DNA from: Actinomadura hibisca NBRC 15177
GTDB lineage: Bacteria; Actinomycetota; Actinomycetes; Streptosporangiales; Streptosporangiaceae
NCBI RefSeq assembly: GCF_001552635.1
Contig: NZ_BCRO01000103.1
Span: 1-43,500 of the forward strand
Direction: 5' to 3'
Length of the DNA: 43,500 bases
Part shown: in pieces, positions 7,489 to 15,675 of the stretch
Position numbering within the stretch: position 1 is the stretch's first letter
How the letters are laid out: every line of letters begins with the position of its first letter
Made by a program: the position numbers and the translations under genes
The notes under the pieces: generated by a model
The model's input: the letters and a program-made list of their open reading frames with translations, nothing else
Told to the model about the DNA's origin: nothing
Database searches by the model: none

Positions 7489-8934
7489 TTACGGCCGGTT
7501 GTAGCCGACGGTGTAGGAGCCGGAGCCGCTGTAGGCGTGCACCCGGTAGCGGTAGGTCCCGGCGGTCCCGTTGTAGTTGATCGTCTCGTCCGGGCCGGGG
7601 CTGGTGGACTGGGCGACCGTCGTCCAGGTCGAGCCGGACAACTTCTGGAGGTACAGGTCGAAGTCCACACCCGCCGGGCCGTCCAGACAGCCCGCGTGCG
7701 CGCCCGCGCCGGAGCTGAAGCCCGCGCTCGGCTGGTACTGGTTCGCGCCGCTGCTCAGCGTGCCGTTGACCCGCGTGGTGTAGCCGCTGCATCCGGTCGG
7801 GGGCTCGCCCGGACCGCCGCCGTCGGTGATGAGCTGGCGGCCCTGCCCGGCCAGGATGGACAACACCTCGGTGACCGGCTGGAAGTAGGTCGAGTCGCCC
7901 GAGCCCTGGCCGTCGCGGCAGGTGCCCGAGCCACCGGAGGTGATGCCCTGCGCCTGCCCGCCGGTCTGGGTGATCAGCGCGCCGCCCGAGTCGCCGGGGT
8001 CGGCGCAGATGTTGGTGCGGATCAGCCCGGTGACGGTGCCCTCGGCGTAGTTGACGGTCGCGTTGAGCTGCTGGATCGTGCCGCACCACAGCTGGGTGTT
8101 GGTCGTGGAGCCCGACCGGCAGACGGCGGTGCCGACCGGCGCGGCCGTCGCGCCCCGCACCGTCTCGTAGGTGCCGTTCCAGCGGTTCACCTTCGGCGTC
8201 GGCGTCCACTGGCTGTTGGTGTTCACCCAGGCGTAGTCGTTGCCGGGGAACGAGGAGCCGCCGAAGGAACCCTGCGCGACCTGGTTGGCGCCGCTGGTGG
8301 TCTCGCCGGTGTCGCCGCAGTGACCGGCGGTGACGAACCCGCCGGTCACCGAGAACGCGATGGAGCAGCCCGCCGACGGCGTCCAGTAGCGCTCGCCGCC
8401 GACCAGGTCGTACAGCGGGCGCGGCCGCTCGCTGCTGCGCTCGACGCGGACGGCGGCGGCGTCCACCCCGGCGGCCTTCACGAACTTCGCGCCGTCGGCG
8501 GCGGAACGGGCGTTGACCACGACGGTGTTGGTGGCGGCGTCCACGTACCAGGAGGTCACCGACTTGGCGGCCGACCGGGAGTGGGCGTTCAGCGCGTCCT
8601 GGACCGAGCCGAGGGCGCGCTCGCTGCGGCGCACCACCCGGGGCTCGGCCCCGGCGGCGCGGATGGCGGCGGTCTCGGCCTCGTCGGTGGTGGCGACGAC
8701 GACCTTCGACCCGGTGACGTAGGCGCCGCCGAACGAGGCGCCGAGCTTGACGCGGAGGTTCTTCTGGACGCGTGCCGCGCGGTCGTCCGGGGGTGCCGGA
8801 GCGGCCGGGGCGGCTGCCTGGACGCGGGCGGGCGCGGCAGGGGTGGCCGCGCCGCTCGCGTGCACCGGGCTCGCCGTGGCCGCGACCAGTGCGGTCGCGG
8901 CGGCGACTCCCAGCAGCAGGGGTGTGCGGGACAT
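7489..8934 (-). CDS. Secreted S1-family (streptogrisin/alpha-lytic type) serine protease
   Basis: A 481-residue secreted zymogen. Residues 1-26 are a Sec signal peptide ending VHA. Residues about 50-170 are an alpha-lytic-type pro-domain that folds the enzyme and is then removed. The protease domain (about 175-365) shows the triad His205 (TAGHCG), Asp233 (GNDYAWV) and Ser316 (GDSGGAL), with the cysteines expected for this group. A Gly/Pro linker leads to a C-terminal domain (about 380-481) with PGPDETINY and YRYRVHAYSGSGSYTVGY, typical of a pre-peptidase C-terminal (PPC) beta domain. It should be an extracellular endopeptidase. The ATG at 8934 is followed directly by the signal peptide. It is divergent from the ECF sigma gene, with a 209-nt shared upstream region. 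Confidence 0.93.
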   Translation of the reverse strand: MSRTPLLLGVAAATALVAATASPVHASGAATPAAPARVQAAAPAAPAPPDDRAARVQKNLRVKLGASFGGAYVTGSKVVVATTDEAETAAIRAAGAEPRVVRRSERALGSVQDALNAHSRSAAKSVTSWYVDAATNTVVVNARSAADGAKFVKAAGVDAAAVRVERSSERPRPLYDLVGGERYWTPSAGCSIAFSVTGGFVTAGHCGDTGETTSGANQVAQGSFGGSSFPGNDYAWVNTNSQWTPTPKVNRWNGTYETVRGATAAPVGTAVCRSGSTTNTQLWCGTIQQLNATVNYAEGTVTGLIRTNICADPGDSGGALITQTGGQAQGITSGGSGTCRDGQGSGDSTYFQPVTEVLSILAGQGRQLITDGGGPGEPPTGCSGYTTRVNGTLSSGANQYQPSAGFSSGAGAHAGCLDGPAGVDFDLYLQKLSGSTWTTVAQSTSPGPDETINYNGTAGTYRYRVHAYSGSGSYTVGYNRP

Positions 8935-9143
8935 GTGCTCTCCTGGGTCGTGCGGGGATGGGGAGAGAGGTTCGGGGCGCCCTTGGCCGGGACTGTACGG
9001 ACGGGGCACAGGGCCGACAACGAATCGACGGAAGGGGATTTTTCACCCGGATTTGCGTTGTCCTCGAACGCTCCGCGCGGCATCGGCGAAGCAGGAGTGA
9101 TCCCCCCACACGGAAGGCACCCCATGACGCCACGGAGCCGGAG

Positions 9144-9734
9144 TTGACGGCGGCGACCTCGCAGCGGGCGTCCGACGCCGCGATCATCCGGGCCGCCCTG
9201 CGCGAGCCGGAGGACTTCGCCGCGCTGTTCGACCGCTACTACACGATGATCCACGGGTACGCGGCGCGGCGGCTGGGCGCGAGCCTCGCCGACGACGTGG
9301 CCGCCGAGACGTTCCTGGTCGCCTTCGACCGGCGCGCCAGCTACGACCTCGACCGGCCGGACGCGCGGCCCTGGTTGTACGGCATCGCCTCCAACCTCAT
9401 CGCCCGGCACGGCCGCGCCGAGGTCCGCCTGTACCGGGCGCTGACCCGCACCGGCCCGGACGCCCCCGCCGACAGCCACGCCGACCGCGTCGCCGGACGG
9501 GTGGACGCGCAGGCCGTGCGCGGCCCGCTGGCGGCGGCGCTGGCGGACCTCGCGCCCGGCGACCGCGACGTGCTGCTGCTGGTGGCCTGGGGCGGGTTGT
9601 CCCTGGCCGAGGCGGCGCAGGCGCTCGCCGTCCCCGCCGGGACGGCCCGCTCCCGGATGCACCGGGCGCGCAAGAAGATCCGCGCCGCGCTCGGCGACAG
9701 CGACCCCACGACCCTCGGAGAGGACCCGGCATGA
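9144..9734 (+). CDS. ECF-type sigma-70 family RNA polymerase sigma factor
   Basis: A 196-residue ECF sigma factor. Region 2 (about residues 18-90) includes FAALFDRYYTMIHGYAARRLG and DDVAAETFLVAF; region 4 (about 130-185) has LAALADLAPGDRDVLLLVAW followed by LSLAEAAQALAVPAGTARSRMHRARKKI. No ATG or GTG in frame fits; the TTG at 9144 is chosen because GGAG lies six bases upstream and it removes a non-conserved leader. The stop overlaps the next gene by ATGA, so the pair is translationally coupled. This sigma/CU044_5270 arrangement recurs in actinobacteria and resembles a sigma/anti-sigma pair. The regulon is unknown; the divergent protease is an obvious candidate. Confidence 0.88.
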   Translation: MTAATSQRASDAAIIRAALREPEDFAALFDRYYTMIHGYAARRLGASLADDVAAETFLVAFDRRASYDLDRPDARPWLYGIASNLIARHGRAEVRLYRALTRTGPDAPADSHADRVAGRVDAQAVRGPLAAALADLAPGDRDVLLLVAWGGLSLAEAAQALAVPAGTARSRMHRARKKIRAALGDSDPTTLGEDPA

Positions 9735-10858
9735 ACGACCTGGAGATCCTGCACGACTCCTGGGAGGCCCCCGGGCCCCCGGCCGACACCGCCCGCACCG
9801 CCGCCCGCGCCGCGCTCATGGAGCGGGCGAAGGCCGCGCACACCGAGCCCCTGCGCACCGAGCCCGCGCACGGCAGGCCCGCCAAGAAGCGCACGGCCCG
9901 GCGGCCCCGCCTCCGGACGCGGTTCGCCGTGGTGGGCCTGGCCGCCGCCGCCATCACCGCCGGTGCGGTCGTCATCGCCCCGTTCGACGACGAGTCGGGC
10001 GGCCGCGCCCCGGGCTCGTCGCCGGTGGACGCGTTGCAGCTCCTCGGCAGGGCCGCCGCCGCCGCCGAGCACCGCGAGTTCACGCCGCCGCGCCCGGACC
10101 AGTGGATCTACACGCACTACCGGAACGTGAAGGAGCCGCAGCGCTGGCCGATGCACGACGAGAACGACCCCGGCGAGATCCGGTACTACGAGGAGCAGTG
10201 GACGCGGGCCGACGGCGGCGCGTCGGCGTTCCTTGAGGACGGCAAGCTGGAGGTCGAGAACGGGACGGAGGTGCCGAAGGCCGCCTGGCCGCCGCAGGAC
10301 TACGCCGGGCTCGCCGAACTCCCGACCGACCCCGGCAAGCTGCTGGCACTGGCCTACGAGCACGGCCGGTCCGAGGGCGCGAAGGGGAGCCGTGCGGGCA
10401 CGGGGGTGGTGGAGGAGCGCTACGTCGAGTCCACGGAGGTGGGCGGCGAGCCGAAGCCCACGCCCCCGCCGCCGTCCGGCTGCACGGCCGACCCGAAGAC
10501 CGAACGCGACAACGCGGCGTTCGACAACCTGGCCGCCGTCCTGGGCACCCAGCTGCCGCCGCCCAAGCTGGAGGCCGCCGTCTACCGCGCCATGAGCAGG
10601 GTGCCCGGAGCCGCCGCCATGCGGACGCTGAAGCTGGACGGCGGACGGCCCGGGATCGCGCTCGGCCGCCGCCAGCACGGCTGGCAGCTCTACGAGGTCC
10701 TGTTCGACGCCCGCACCTACCGCTACGCGGGGGAGCGCACCACCGCCTACCGCGACCCGCGGGAGATCCTGGAGCGGTGCCGCGTGCTCAGTAACAGCGG
10801 CGGCAACATGCGCGTCGTGTCGGTCGGCGTCGTGGACAAGGCGGGGCAGCGGCCCTGA
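9731..10858 (+). CDS. CU044_5270 family membrane protein
   Basis: A 375-residue protein with a cytoplasmic N-terminal segment of about 65 residues, one membrane helix (FAVVGLAAAAITAGAVVIAP, about 66-85) and a large extracytoplasmic domain with QWIYTHY, LPTDPGKLLALAYE and YRYAGERTTAY, matching actinobacterial CU044_5270 proteins. The ATG overlaps the sigma stop by 4 nt. The topology and pairing fit a membrane anti-sigma factor or signal sensor, but the short N-terminal part shows no recognisable zinc-type anti-sigma motif, so that role is inferred from context only. Confidence 0.82.
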   Translation: MNDLEILHDSWEAPGPPADTARTAARAALMERAKAAHTEPLRTEPAHGRPAKKRTARRPRLRTRFAVVGLAAAAITAGAVVIAPFDDESGGRAPGSSPVDALQLLGRAAAAAEHREFTPPRPDQWIYTHYRNVKEPQRWPMHDENDPGEIRYYEEQWTRADGGASAFLEDGKLEVENGTEVPKAAWPPQDYAGLAELPTDPGKLLALAYEHGRSEGAKGSRAGTGVVEERYVESTEVGGEPKPTPPPPSGCTADPKTERDNAAFDNLAAVLGTQLPPPKLEAAVYRAMSRVPGAAAMRTLKLDGGRPGIALGRRQHGWQLYEVLFDARTYRYAGERTTAYRDPREILERCRVLSNSGGNMRVVSVGVVDKAGQRP

Positions 10859-10867
10859 CCGGCGGCG

Positions 10868-10908
10868 GCCCGCCTGCTCACCCGCTAGAAGCCGGTGAGC
10901 AGGCGGGC
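10868..10908. terminator. Bidirectional terminator-like hairpin overlapping a TetR 3' end
   Basis: A perfect 15-bp inverted repeat, gcccgcctgctcacc at 10868-10882 and its complement at 10894-10908, with an 11-nt loop. It sits at the convergent junction of the CU044_5270 gene and the TetR gene. Its right arm encodes the last residues of the TetR protein, so coding sequence and terminator are shared. Confidence 0.7.
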
Positions 10909-11502
10909 GGCCGACACCTCCAGGCGCGCCTGGGCCTCCTCGACCGTGGAGTGCCCGCGCAGGATCTCGATCATCTCCATCGTCCACACGCTGGACAGCG
11001 CCTTGGCCACGGTGCGGCGCGGGTCGTCGGCGGCGACCCGCGCGTCCGGCCCGACCGCCGCGCGCAGCAGCAGCCCGGTCATGCGGTCGCCGAAGTCGGT
11101 CTTGACGTCCGACAGCAGCAGCGAGCGGATCAGCGCCTCGGCGAGTTCCGGCTCGCGCATCAGCCCGCGCGTGGCGCGCATCAGCACCTCCACCGCCCGG
11201 TGCGGCGCGTCGTCGGTGCGCGGCGGGCGGCGCTCGATGCTGCCCTCCAGCAGGTCCAGCTCCTCGCTGACCACCGCGACGACCAGGTCCATCTTGGAGG
11301 GGAAGTAGCGGTACAGGGTGCCGAGCGCGACCCCGGCGCGCTCGGCCACGTCGCGCATCTTCATGGTCTCGACGCCGCCGCGCGAGGCCAGCGCCGCGCC
11401 CACCTGGATGATGCGCTTGCGGCGCTCGTGCTGGCTGCGCGAGCGCGCGCCGGCGGGACGCTCCGGCGTCTGCTCGTCGGTCGTCGCCGGCTCTGCGGTC
11501 AC
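10885..11502 (-). CDS. TetR-family regulator, KstR-like
   Basis: A 205-residue TetR regulator. The N-terminal DNA-binding domain reads QHERRKRIIQVGAALASRGG followed by MKMRDVAERAGVALGTLYRYFPSK, close to KstR, the repressor of cholesterol catabolism in mycobacteria and rhodococci, which is released by a steroid-CoA ligand. The C-terminal half is the variable ligand and dimer domain. GTG at 11502 is preferred, having AGGGGGA upstream; an in-frame GTG at 11529 lacks a good site. It is divergent from the sterol side-chain operon, and KstR-type sites lie near both starts (11580 and 11699). It may be KstR itself or a paralogue dedicated to this operon. Confidence 0.85.
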   Translation of the reverse strand: MTAEPATTDEQTPERPAGARSRSQHERRKRIIQVGAALASRGGVETMKMRDVAERAGVALGTLYRYFPSKMDLVVAVVSEELDLLEGSIERRPPRTDDAPHRAVEVLMRATRGLMREPELAEALIRSLLLSDVKTDFGDRMTGLLLRAAVGPDARVAADDPRRTVAKALSSVWTMEMIEILRGHSTVEEAQARLEVSAARLLTGF

Positions 11503-11579
11503 GGTCGTTCCCCCTTCGGATGCGGGCACGGCCGCCCCATGCTGTGTCGGCCCCCGCCCTAGGGTACAGGGCTTGTGAG

Positions 11580-11587
11580 AACGTGTT
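11580..11587 (-). promoter_or_regulatory. Candidate KstR-type half-palindromic site near tetR
   Basis: AACGTGTT fits the AAC-NN-GTT core of the published KstR motif (TNNAACNNGTTNNA), although the outer T and A are missing. It lies 78 nt upstream of the TetR start and could mediate autoregulation. It is weaker than the site at 11699-11716. Confidence 0.35.
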
Positions 11588-11698
11588 ATCTGATTGCGTC
11601 AAGGCGGTGCCGCCACCACACCTTCCGAGCCGCGCTGGCCTCGCTCACACCGGTGTTCAGCCGGGTGCTCCCGGCGATGATCACACCTCTGGACACTG

Positions 11699-11716
11699 AC
11701 TAGAATCTGTTCTAGT
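11699..11716 (+). promoter_or_regulatory. KstR-type operator before the sterol side-chain operon
   Basis: Perfect 7-bp arms ACTAGAA and TTCTAGT enclose a 4-bp centre. The inner 14 bases TAGAATCTGTTCTA match the KstR motif TNNAACNNGTTNNA at every fixed position but one (T for C). It lies 20 nt before the ATG of the first operon gene and 197 nt from the divergent KstR-like gene, the expected place for repression. Confidence 0.7.
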
Positions 11717-11736
11717 TTTGCCGCCGGGAGGTGGCG

Positions 11737-13371
11737 ATGACGACCGTGGCACGACTGCTGGCGGACCGGGCCTCCGCGGACGCCCCGGGCCTGCGCTGCG
11801 CCGACGACGGCCGCGCCTGGACGTGGCGGGAGACCGTCGCCGAATGCGCGGCCCGCGCCGCGTGGCTCAAGACGGGGCTGAAAGCAGGGGCCCCGGTGCA
11901 CGTGGGCGTCCTGCTCGACAACGTCCCCGAGCTGGTGTTCCTGCTGGGCGGGGCCGCCCTGTCCGGGGCGGTGGTGGTCGCCCTCAACCCCACCCGCAGC
12001 GCCGCCGAGCTGGCCGACGACGCCCGCCGCGCCGACTGCGACCTGATCCTCACCAACGAGCGCTACGCCGACCTCGCGCGCGGCCTCGACCCGCTGCCCG
12101 TCCTCGACATCGACGGCGCCGAATACGGCGCGCTGCTCGCCCCGCACGCGGGCGCGCCGCTCCCGGACGTCTCGGACATCACGCCCGAGACGTTGCTGAT
12201 GCTCATCTTCACCTCGGGCACCTCCGGCCGCCCCCGCGCCGTCCGCGTCACCCACCGCAAGGTGCACGTGCCCGGCGAGAGCCTCGGCGGGCGGCTGCTC
12301 AAGCCCGACGACACCGTCTACTGCCCGATGCCGCTGTTCCACTCCGGCGCGATCATGGCCGCCTACGCGCCCGCGCTGTTCGCCGGGGCCGAGCTGGTGG
12401 TCCGGTCGCGGTTCTCGGCGTCGGGGCTGCTGCCCGACGTCCGCGAGCACGGCTGCACCTACCTGCACTACGTCGGCAAGGCGCTGTCGTACGCGCTGGA
12501 GGTCCCGGCACGCGCGGACGACGCCGACAACCCCCTCAAGATCGCATTCGGGAACGAGGCCGCGCCCGCCGAGCAGAAGGCGTTCGCCGACCGTTTCGGC
12601 TGCTTCGTCATCGACGCCTACGGCTCCACCGAGACCGCCATCGCCTTCTCGCCCGACCCGTTCGGCCCGCCCGGCGCGCTCGGCAGGCTCGGCGACGGCG
12701 TCAAGATCCTCGACCCCGCCACCGGCCGCGAGTGCCCGCCCGCGCGCCTGGACGAGGCCGGACGCCCCCTCAACCCCGACGAGGCGATCGGCGAACTCGT
12801 CAACACCCAGGGCCACGGCCTGTTCGACGGCTACTACAACGAGGACGCCCCCGACCGCCTGCGCGACGGCATGTTCTGGAGCGGCGACCTCGCCTACGCC
12901 GACGGGCAGGGCTACGCCTTCTTCGCCGGGCGCACCGCCGAGCGGCTGCGCGTGGACGGCGAGAACTTCGGGGCCGTCCAGGTGGAACGTGTCCTCGCCG
13001 ACCTGCCCGGCGTGCGGCGGCTCGCCGTCTACGGGGTGCCCGACGCCGCCTCCGGCGACCAGGTGATGGTCGCGCTGGCCGCCGACTCCTTCGACCCCGA
13101 GGCGTTCGCCGCCTACCTGCGCGGCCGTCCCGACCTCGGCCCCAAGTGGCCGCCCCGCTACGTGCGGCTCGCCGCCGAGCTGCCCGCCACCGCCTCCAAC
13201 AAGATCCTCAAGCGCGGCCTGGCGCGGGAGGGCTGGCGCACCGCCGACCCGGTGTGGTGGCGGCCCGGCCGGGACCTGGTCTACCGCCCCCTGACCCCCC
13301 AAGACGCGGCCGCGCTGCGCGAGGAGTTCGCGCGCCGGGGCCGACTGCACCTCCTGGAAGGGAGCCGATGA
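11737..13371 (+). CDS. fadD17: FadD17-like acyl-CoA (steroid-CoA) synthetase
   Basis: A 544-residue ANL-superfamily ligase that activates a carboxylic acid with ATP and CoA. The P-loop reads LMLIFTSGTSGRPRAV, the A5 region YGSTE, and the A7/A8 part MFWSGDLAYADGQGY and LRVDGENFGAVQVERVL. It resembles mycobacterial FadD17, encoded in the cholesterol regulon (SMPLFHS-like PMPLFHSG; YVGKALSYAL; DDADNPLK; CFVIDAYGSTE). The conserved A10 lysine is probably that in SNKILKRGL. GGGAGG lies six bases before the ATG at 11737. It is the first gene of a five-gene operon, ending directly against the next start. A C-terminal extension (about 30 residues with YRPLTPQDAAALREEF) goes beyond the mycobacterial protein as I recall it. 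Confidence 0.85.
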   Translation: MTTVARLLADRASADAPGLRCADDGRAWTWRETVAECAARAAWLKTGLKAGAPVHVGVLLDNVPELVFLLGGAALSGAVVVALNPTRSAAELADDARRADCDLILTNERYADLARGLDPLPVLDIDGAEYGALLAPHAGAPLPDVSDITPETLLMLIFTSGTSGRPRAVRVTHRKVHVPGESLGGRLLKPDDTVYCPMPLFHSGAIMAAYAPALFAGAELVVRSRFSASGLLPDVREHGCTYLHYVGKALSYALEVPARADDADNPLKIAFGNEAAPAEQKAFADRFGCFVIDAYGSTETAIAFSPDPFGPPGALGRLGDGVKILDPATGRECPPARLDEAGRPLNPDEAIGELVNTQGHGLFDGYYNEDAPDRLRDGMFWSGDLAYADGQGYAFFAGRTAERLRVDGENFGAVQVERVLADLPGVRRLAVYGVPDAASGDQVMVALAADSFDPEAFAAYLRGRPDLGPKWPPRYVRLAAELPATASNKILKRGLAREGWRTADPVWWRPGRDLVYRPLTPQDAAALREEFARRGRLHLLEGSR

Positions 13372-14490
13372 GTGGACTTCAACCTGGACGAGGACCGGCG
13401 CGAGCTGGAGGGCCTCGCCGCCGACCTGCTCAAGCGAGAGGCCGGACCGCAGCGGCTTGAGGCGTTCGAGAAGACCGGCGCGCCCTACGACGCGGCGATC
13501 TGGAAGGCGCTCGCGCAGGCCGGGCTGCTCGGCGTGGTGCTGCCCGAGGACGCCGGAGGCGCGGGCCTCGGCCCGGTCGAGCTGACGGTCATCCTGCGGC
13601 AGATCGGCGCGCACGTCGCGCCGGTGCCCGCCTACGCGTCGCTGGCGCTGGCCGCCGCCCCGATCGCCGCGCACGGCACCGCCGAGCAACGGGCGCTGCT
13701 GGCCCCGCTCGCCGAGGGCGGCGCGATCCTCACCGGGGCCTACCGCGAGGTCGGCCCGGCCGGGCGGGTCCGCACCACCGCGCGCGGCGACGGCGACGGG
13801 TACGTGCTGGACGGCGTCAAGACGTTCGTGCCGTTCGCGGCCGAGTCCGAGCGCATCCTGATCCCCGCCGTCATCGACGGCGGTGAGGGCGGCGGCGGGA
13901 TCGGCGTCTTTCTCGTCGAGCCGGGCGCGACGCGGATCACCCCGCACCCGTCGGCCACCACCGACCCGCTGTCCCGCGTCGAGCTGGACGGCGTGCGCGT
14001 GGGCGCGGACGCGCTGCTCGGCGGCGTCGCCGACGGCGCGGCCTGGACGACCCTGCGCCGCTCCGCCGTGCTCGGCGCGGTCGCGCTGGCGTCCGGCGTG
14101 ATCGACGGCGCGCTCACCCTGACCGCCGAGTACGTCAAGGGCCGCGAGCAGTTCGGCCGCGCGCTGGCGCAGTTCCAGGCCGTCACCATGAACATCGGTG
14201 ACGTCTACATCGCCAAGCGCGCCCTGGACGTCGCGGTGTGGGCGGGCGCGTGGCGGCTCGCCGAAGGCTACGACGACGTGGACGAGACCCTCGCCATCGC
14301 CGCCTTCAACGCCACCGACCCGGTGGTGAAGGCGCTCTACACCTGCCAGCACCTGCACGGCGGCATCGGCCTGGACGTCACCTACCCGCTGCACCGCTAC
14401 TTCGCCTGGGGCAAGCACCTCGGGCACCTGCTGGGCGGCCCCGAAGACCAGCTCGACAACCTCGGCGCGCTCGTCGCTCAGGAGGCGTGA
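13372..14490 (+). CDS. chsE1: ChsE1/FadE28-like acyl-CoA dehydrogenase subunit
   Basis: A 372-residue FAD-dependent acyl-CoA dehydrogenase. It shows the helical N-domain (VVLPEDAGGAGLGPVELTV), a middle beta domain (GYVLDGVKTFVPFAAES) and a C-domain with KGREQFGRALAQFQAV and LHGGIGLDVTYPLHRYFAWGK. In Mycobacterium tuberculosis FadE28 and FadE29 form the alpha2-beta2 enzyme ChsE1-ChsE2, which dehydrogenates the 3-carbon side-chain CoA ester of sterol intermediates; this gene followed by a clear FadE29 homologue matches that layout. GTG at 13372 follows the previous stop with no gap, with GGAAGGGAG upstream. The next ATG also follows its stop directly, so the subunits should be made in equal amounts. 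Confidence 0.82.
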   Translation: MDFNLDEDRRELEGLAADLLKREAGPQRLEAFEKTGAPYDAAIWKALAQAGLLGVVLPEDAGGAGLGPVELTVILRQIGAHVAPVPAYASLALAAAPIAAHGTAEQRALLAPLAEGGAILTGAYREVGPAGRVRTTARGDGDGYVLDGVKTFVPFAAESERILIPAVIDGGEGGGGIGVFLVEPGATRITPHPSATTDPLSRVELDGVRVGADALLGGVADGAAWTTLRRSAVLGAVALASGVIDGALTLTAEYVKGREQFGRALAQFQAVTMNIGDVYIAKRALDVAVWAGAWRLAEGYDDVDETLAIAAFNATDPVVKALYTCQHLHGGIGLDVTYPLHRYFAWGKHLGHLLGGPEDQLDNLGALVAQEA

Positions 14491-15663
14491 ATGTTCATCG
14501 ACCTGACCGACGAGCAGAAGAAGCTGCGCGCCGAGCTGCGCGAGTACTTCCGCAACTGCCTGACACCCGAGCAGCGCGCCCAGATCGCCGACGACCCGTT
14601 CGGCGAGCACTACATGGAGCACTGCAAGCGGCTCGGCCGCGACGGCATGCTCGGCGTCGCGCTGCCCAAGGAGTACGGCGGGCGCGGCTACGGCCCGATG
14701 GAGCAGCAGATCTTCGCCAACGAGATCGCCCGCGCCGAGGTCCCGTACCCGATCATCACGCTGAACTCGGTCGCGCCGACGATCCTCCAGTACGGCACCG
14801 ACGCGCAGAAGCAGCGGTTCCTGCCGAAGATCCTGGCGGGGGAGTGCCACTTCGCGATCGGCTACAGCGAGCCGGAGGCGGGCACCGACCTGGCGTCGCT
14901 GCGCACCACCGCCGTCCGCGACGGCGACCACTACGTGGTGAACGGGCAGAAGATCTTCACCTCGGGCGCGCACTATTCCGACTACATCTGGATGGCCGCG
15001 CGCACCGATCCCGACGCCAAGAAGCACAAGGGCATCTCGATGCTCATCCTGGGCTGCGAGGACCCGGGCTTCTCGTGGACGCCGATCGTCACCATGGACG
15101 GCCGCCACCACACCAACTCGACCTACTACCAGGACGTCCGCGTGCCGGTGGACATGCTGATCGGCGAGGAGAACAAGGGCTGGGACCTCATCGTCAACCA
15201 GCTCAACCACGAGCGCGTGACGCTCGGCCCGGCGGGCAACATCGGCCACACCTACGACCGCTTCGAGGCGTGGGCCAAGACCGCGACCGGGCCCTCCGGC
15301 GCGCCGCTGATCGAGGAGCCGGACGTGCGGCGCGCGGTCGCGCAGGTGTACGCCTACCTGCGCGTCAACGAGTTCCTCAACTGGCAGGTCGCCGCCAACC
15401 AGGACCTCGGCTGGCTGGGCGCGGCCGACGCGTCCGCCACCAAGATCTACGGCTCGGAGCGCATGCAGGAGGTCGGCCGGATCGTCGGCGACGTGCTGGC
15501 CCGTTTCGGCGACCCCGGCGACCCGGCCACCGCCGAGTTCGTCGCGCGGCTCGACCACGGCGTCAAGGGCGCGATCGTGCTGACCTTCGGCGGCGGCGTC
15601 AACGAGATCCAGCGCGAGCTGATCGCGATGATCGGCCTCGGCCTGCCCCGCGCACCCCGTTAA
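14491..15663 (+). CDS. chsE2: ChsE2/FadE29-like acyl-CoA dehydrogenase subunit
   Basis: A 390-residue acyl-CoA dehydrogenase with long blocks matching mycobacterial FadE29: MFIDLT at the start, CHFAIGYSEPEAGTDLASLR, YVVNGQKIFTSGAH, HHTNSTYYQDVRVPVDML, and the C-terminal TFGGGVNEIQRELIA (FAD-binding end). Length agrees with the family (387 residues in M. tuberculosis as I recall). With the preceding subunit it should form the heterotetramer that introduces the double bond into the propanoyl-type side chain of steroid-CoA. RBS GGAG overlaps the previous gene's end. The next gene begins 12 nt downstream. Confidence 0.9.
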   Translation: MFIDLTDEQKKLRAELREYFRNCLTPEQRAQIADDPFGEHYMEHCKRLGRDGMLGVALPKEYGGRGYGPMEQQIFANEIARAEVPYPIITLNSVAPTILQYGTDAQKQRFLPKILAGECHFAIGYSEPEAGTDLASLRTTAVRDGDHYVVNGQKIFTSGAHYSDYIWMAARTDPDAKKHKGISMLILGCEDPGFSWTPIVTMDGRHHTNSTYYQDVRVPVDMLIGEENKGWDLIVNQLNHERVTLGPAGNIGHTYDRFEAWAKTATGPSGAPLIEEPDVRRAVAQVYAYLRVNEFLNWQVAANQDLGWLGAADASATKIYGSERMQEVGRIVGDVLARFGDPGDPATAEFVARLDHGVKGAIVLTFGGGVNEIQRELIAMIGLGLPRAPR

Positions 15664-15675
15664 GGAGACCGAAGA

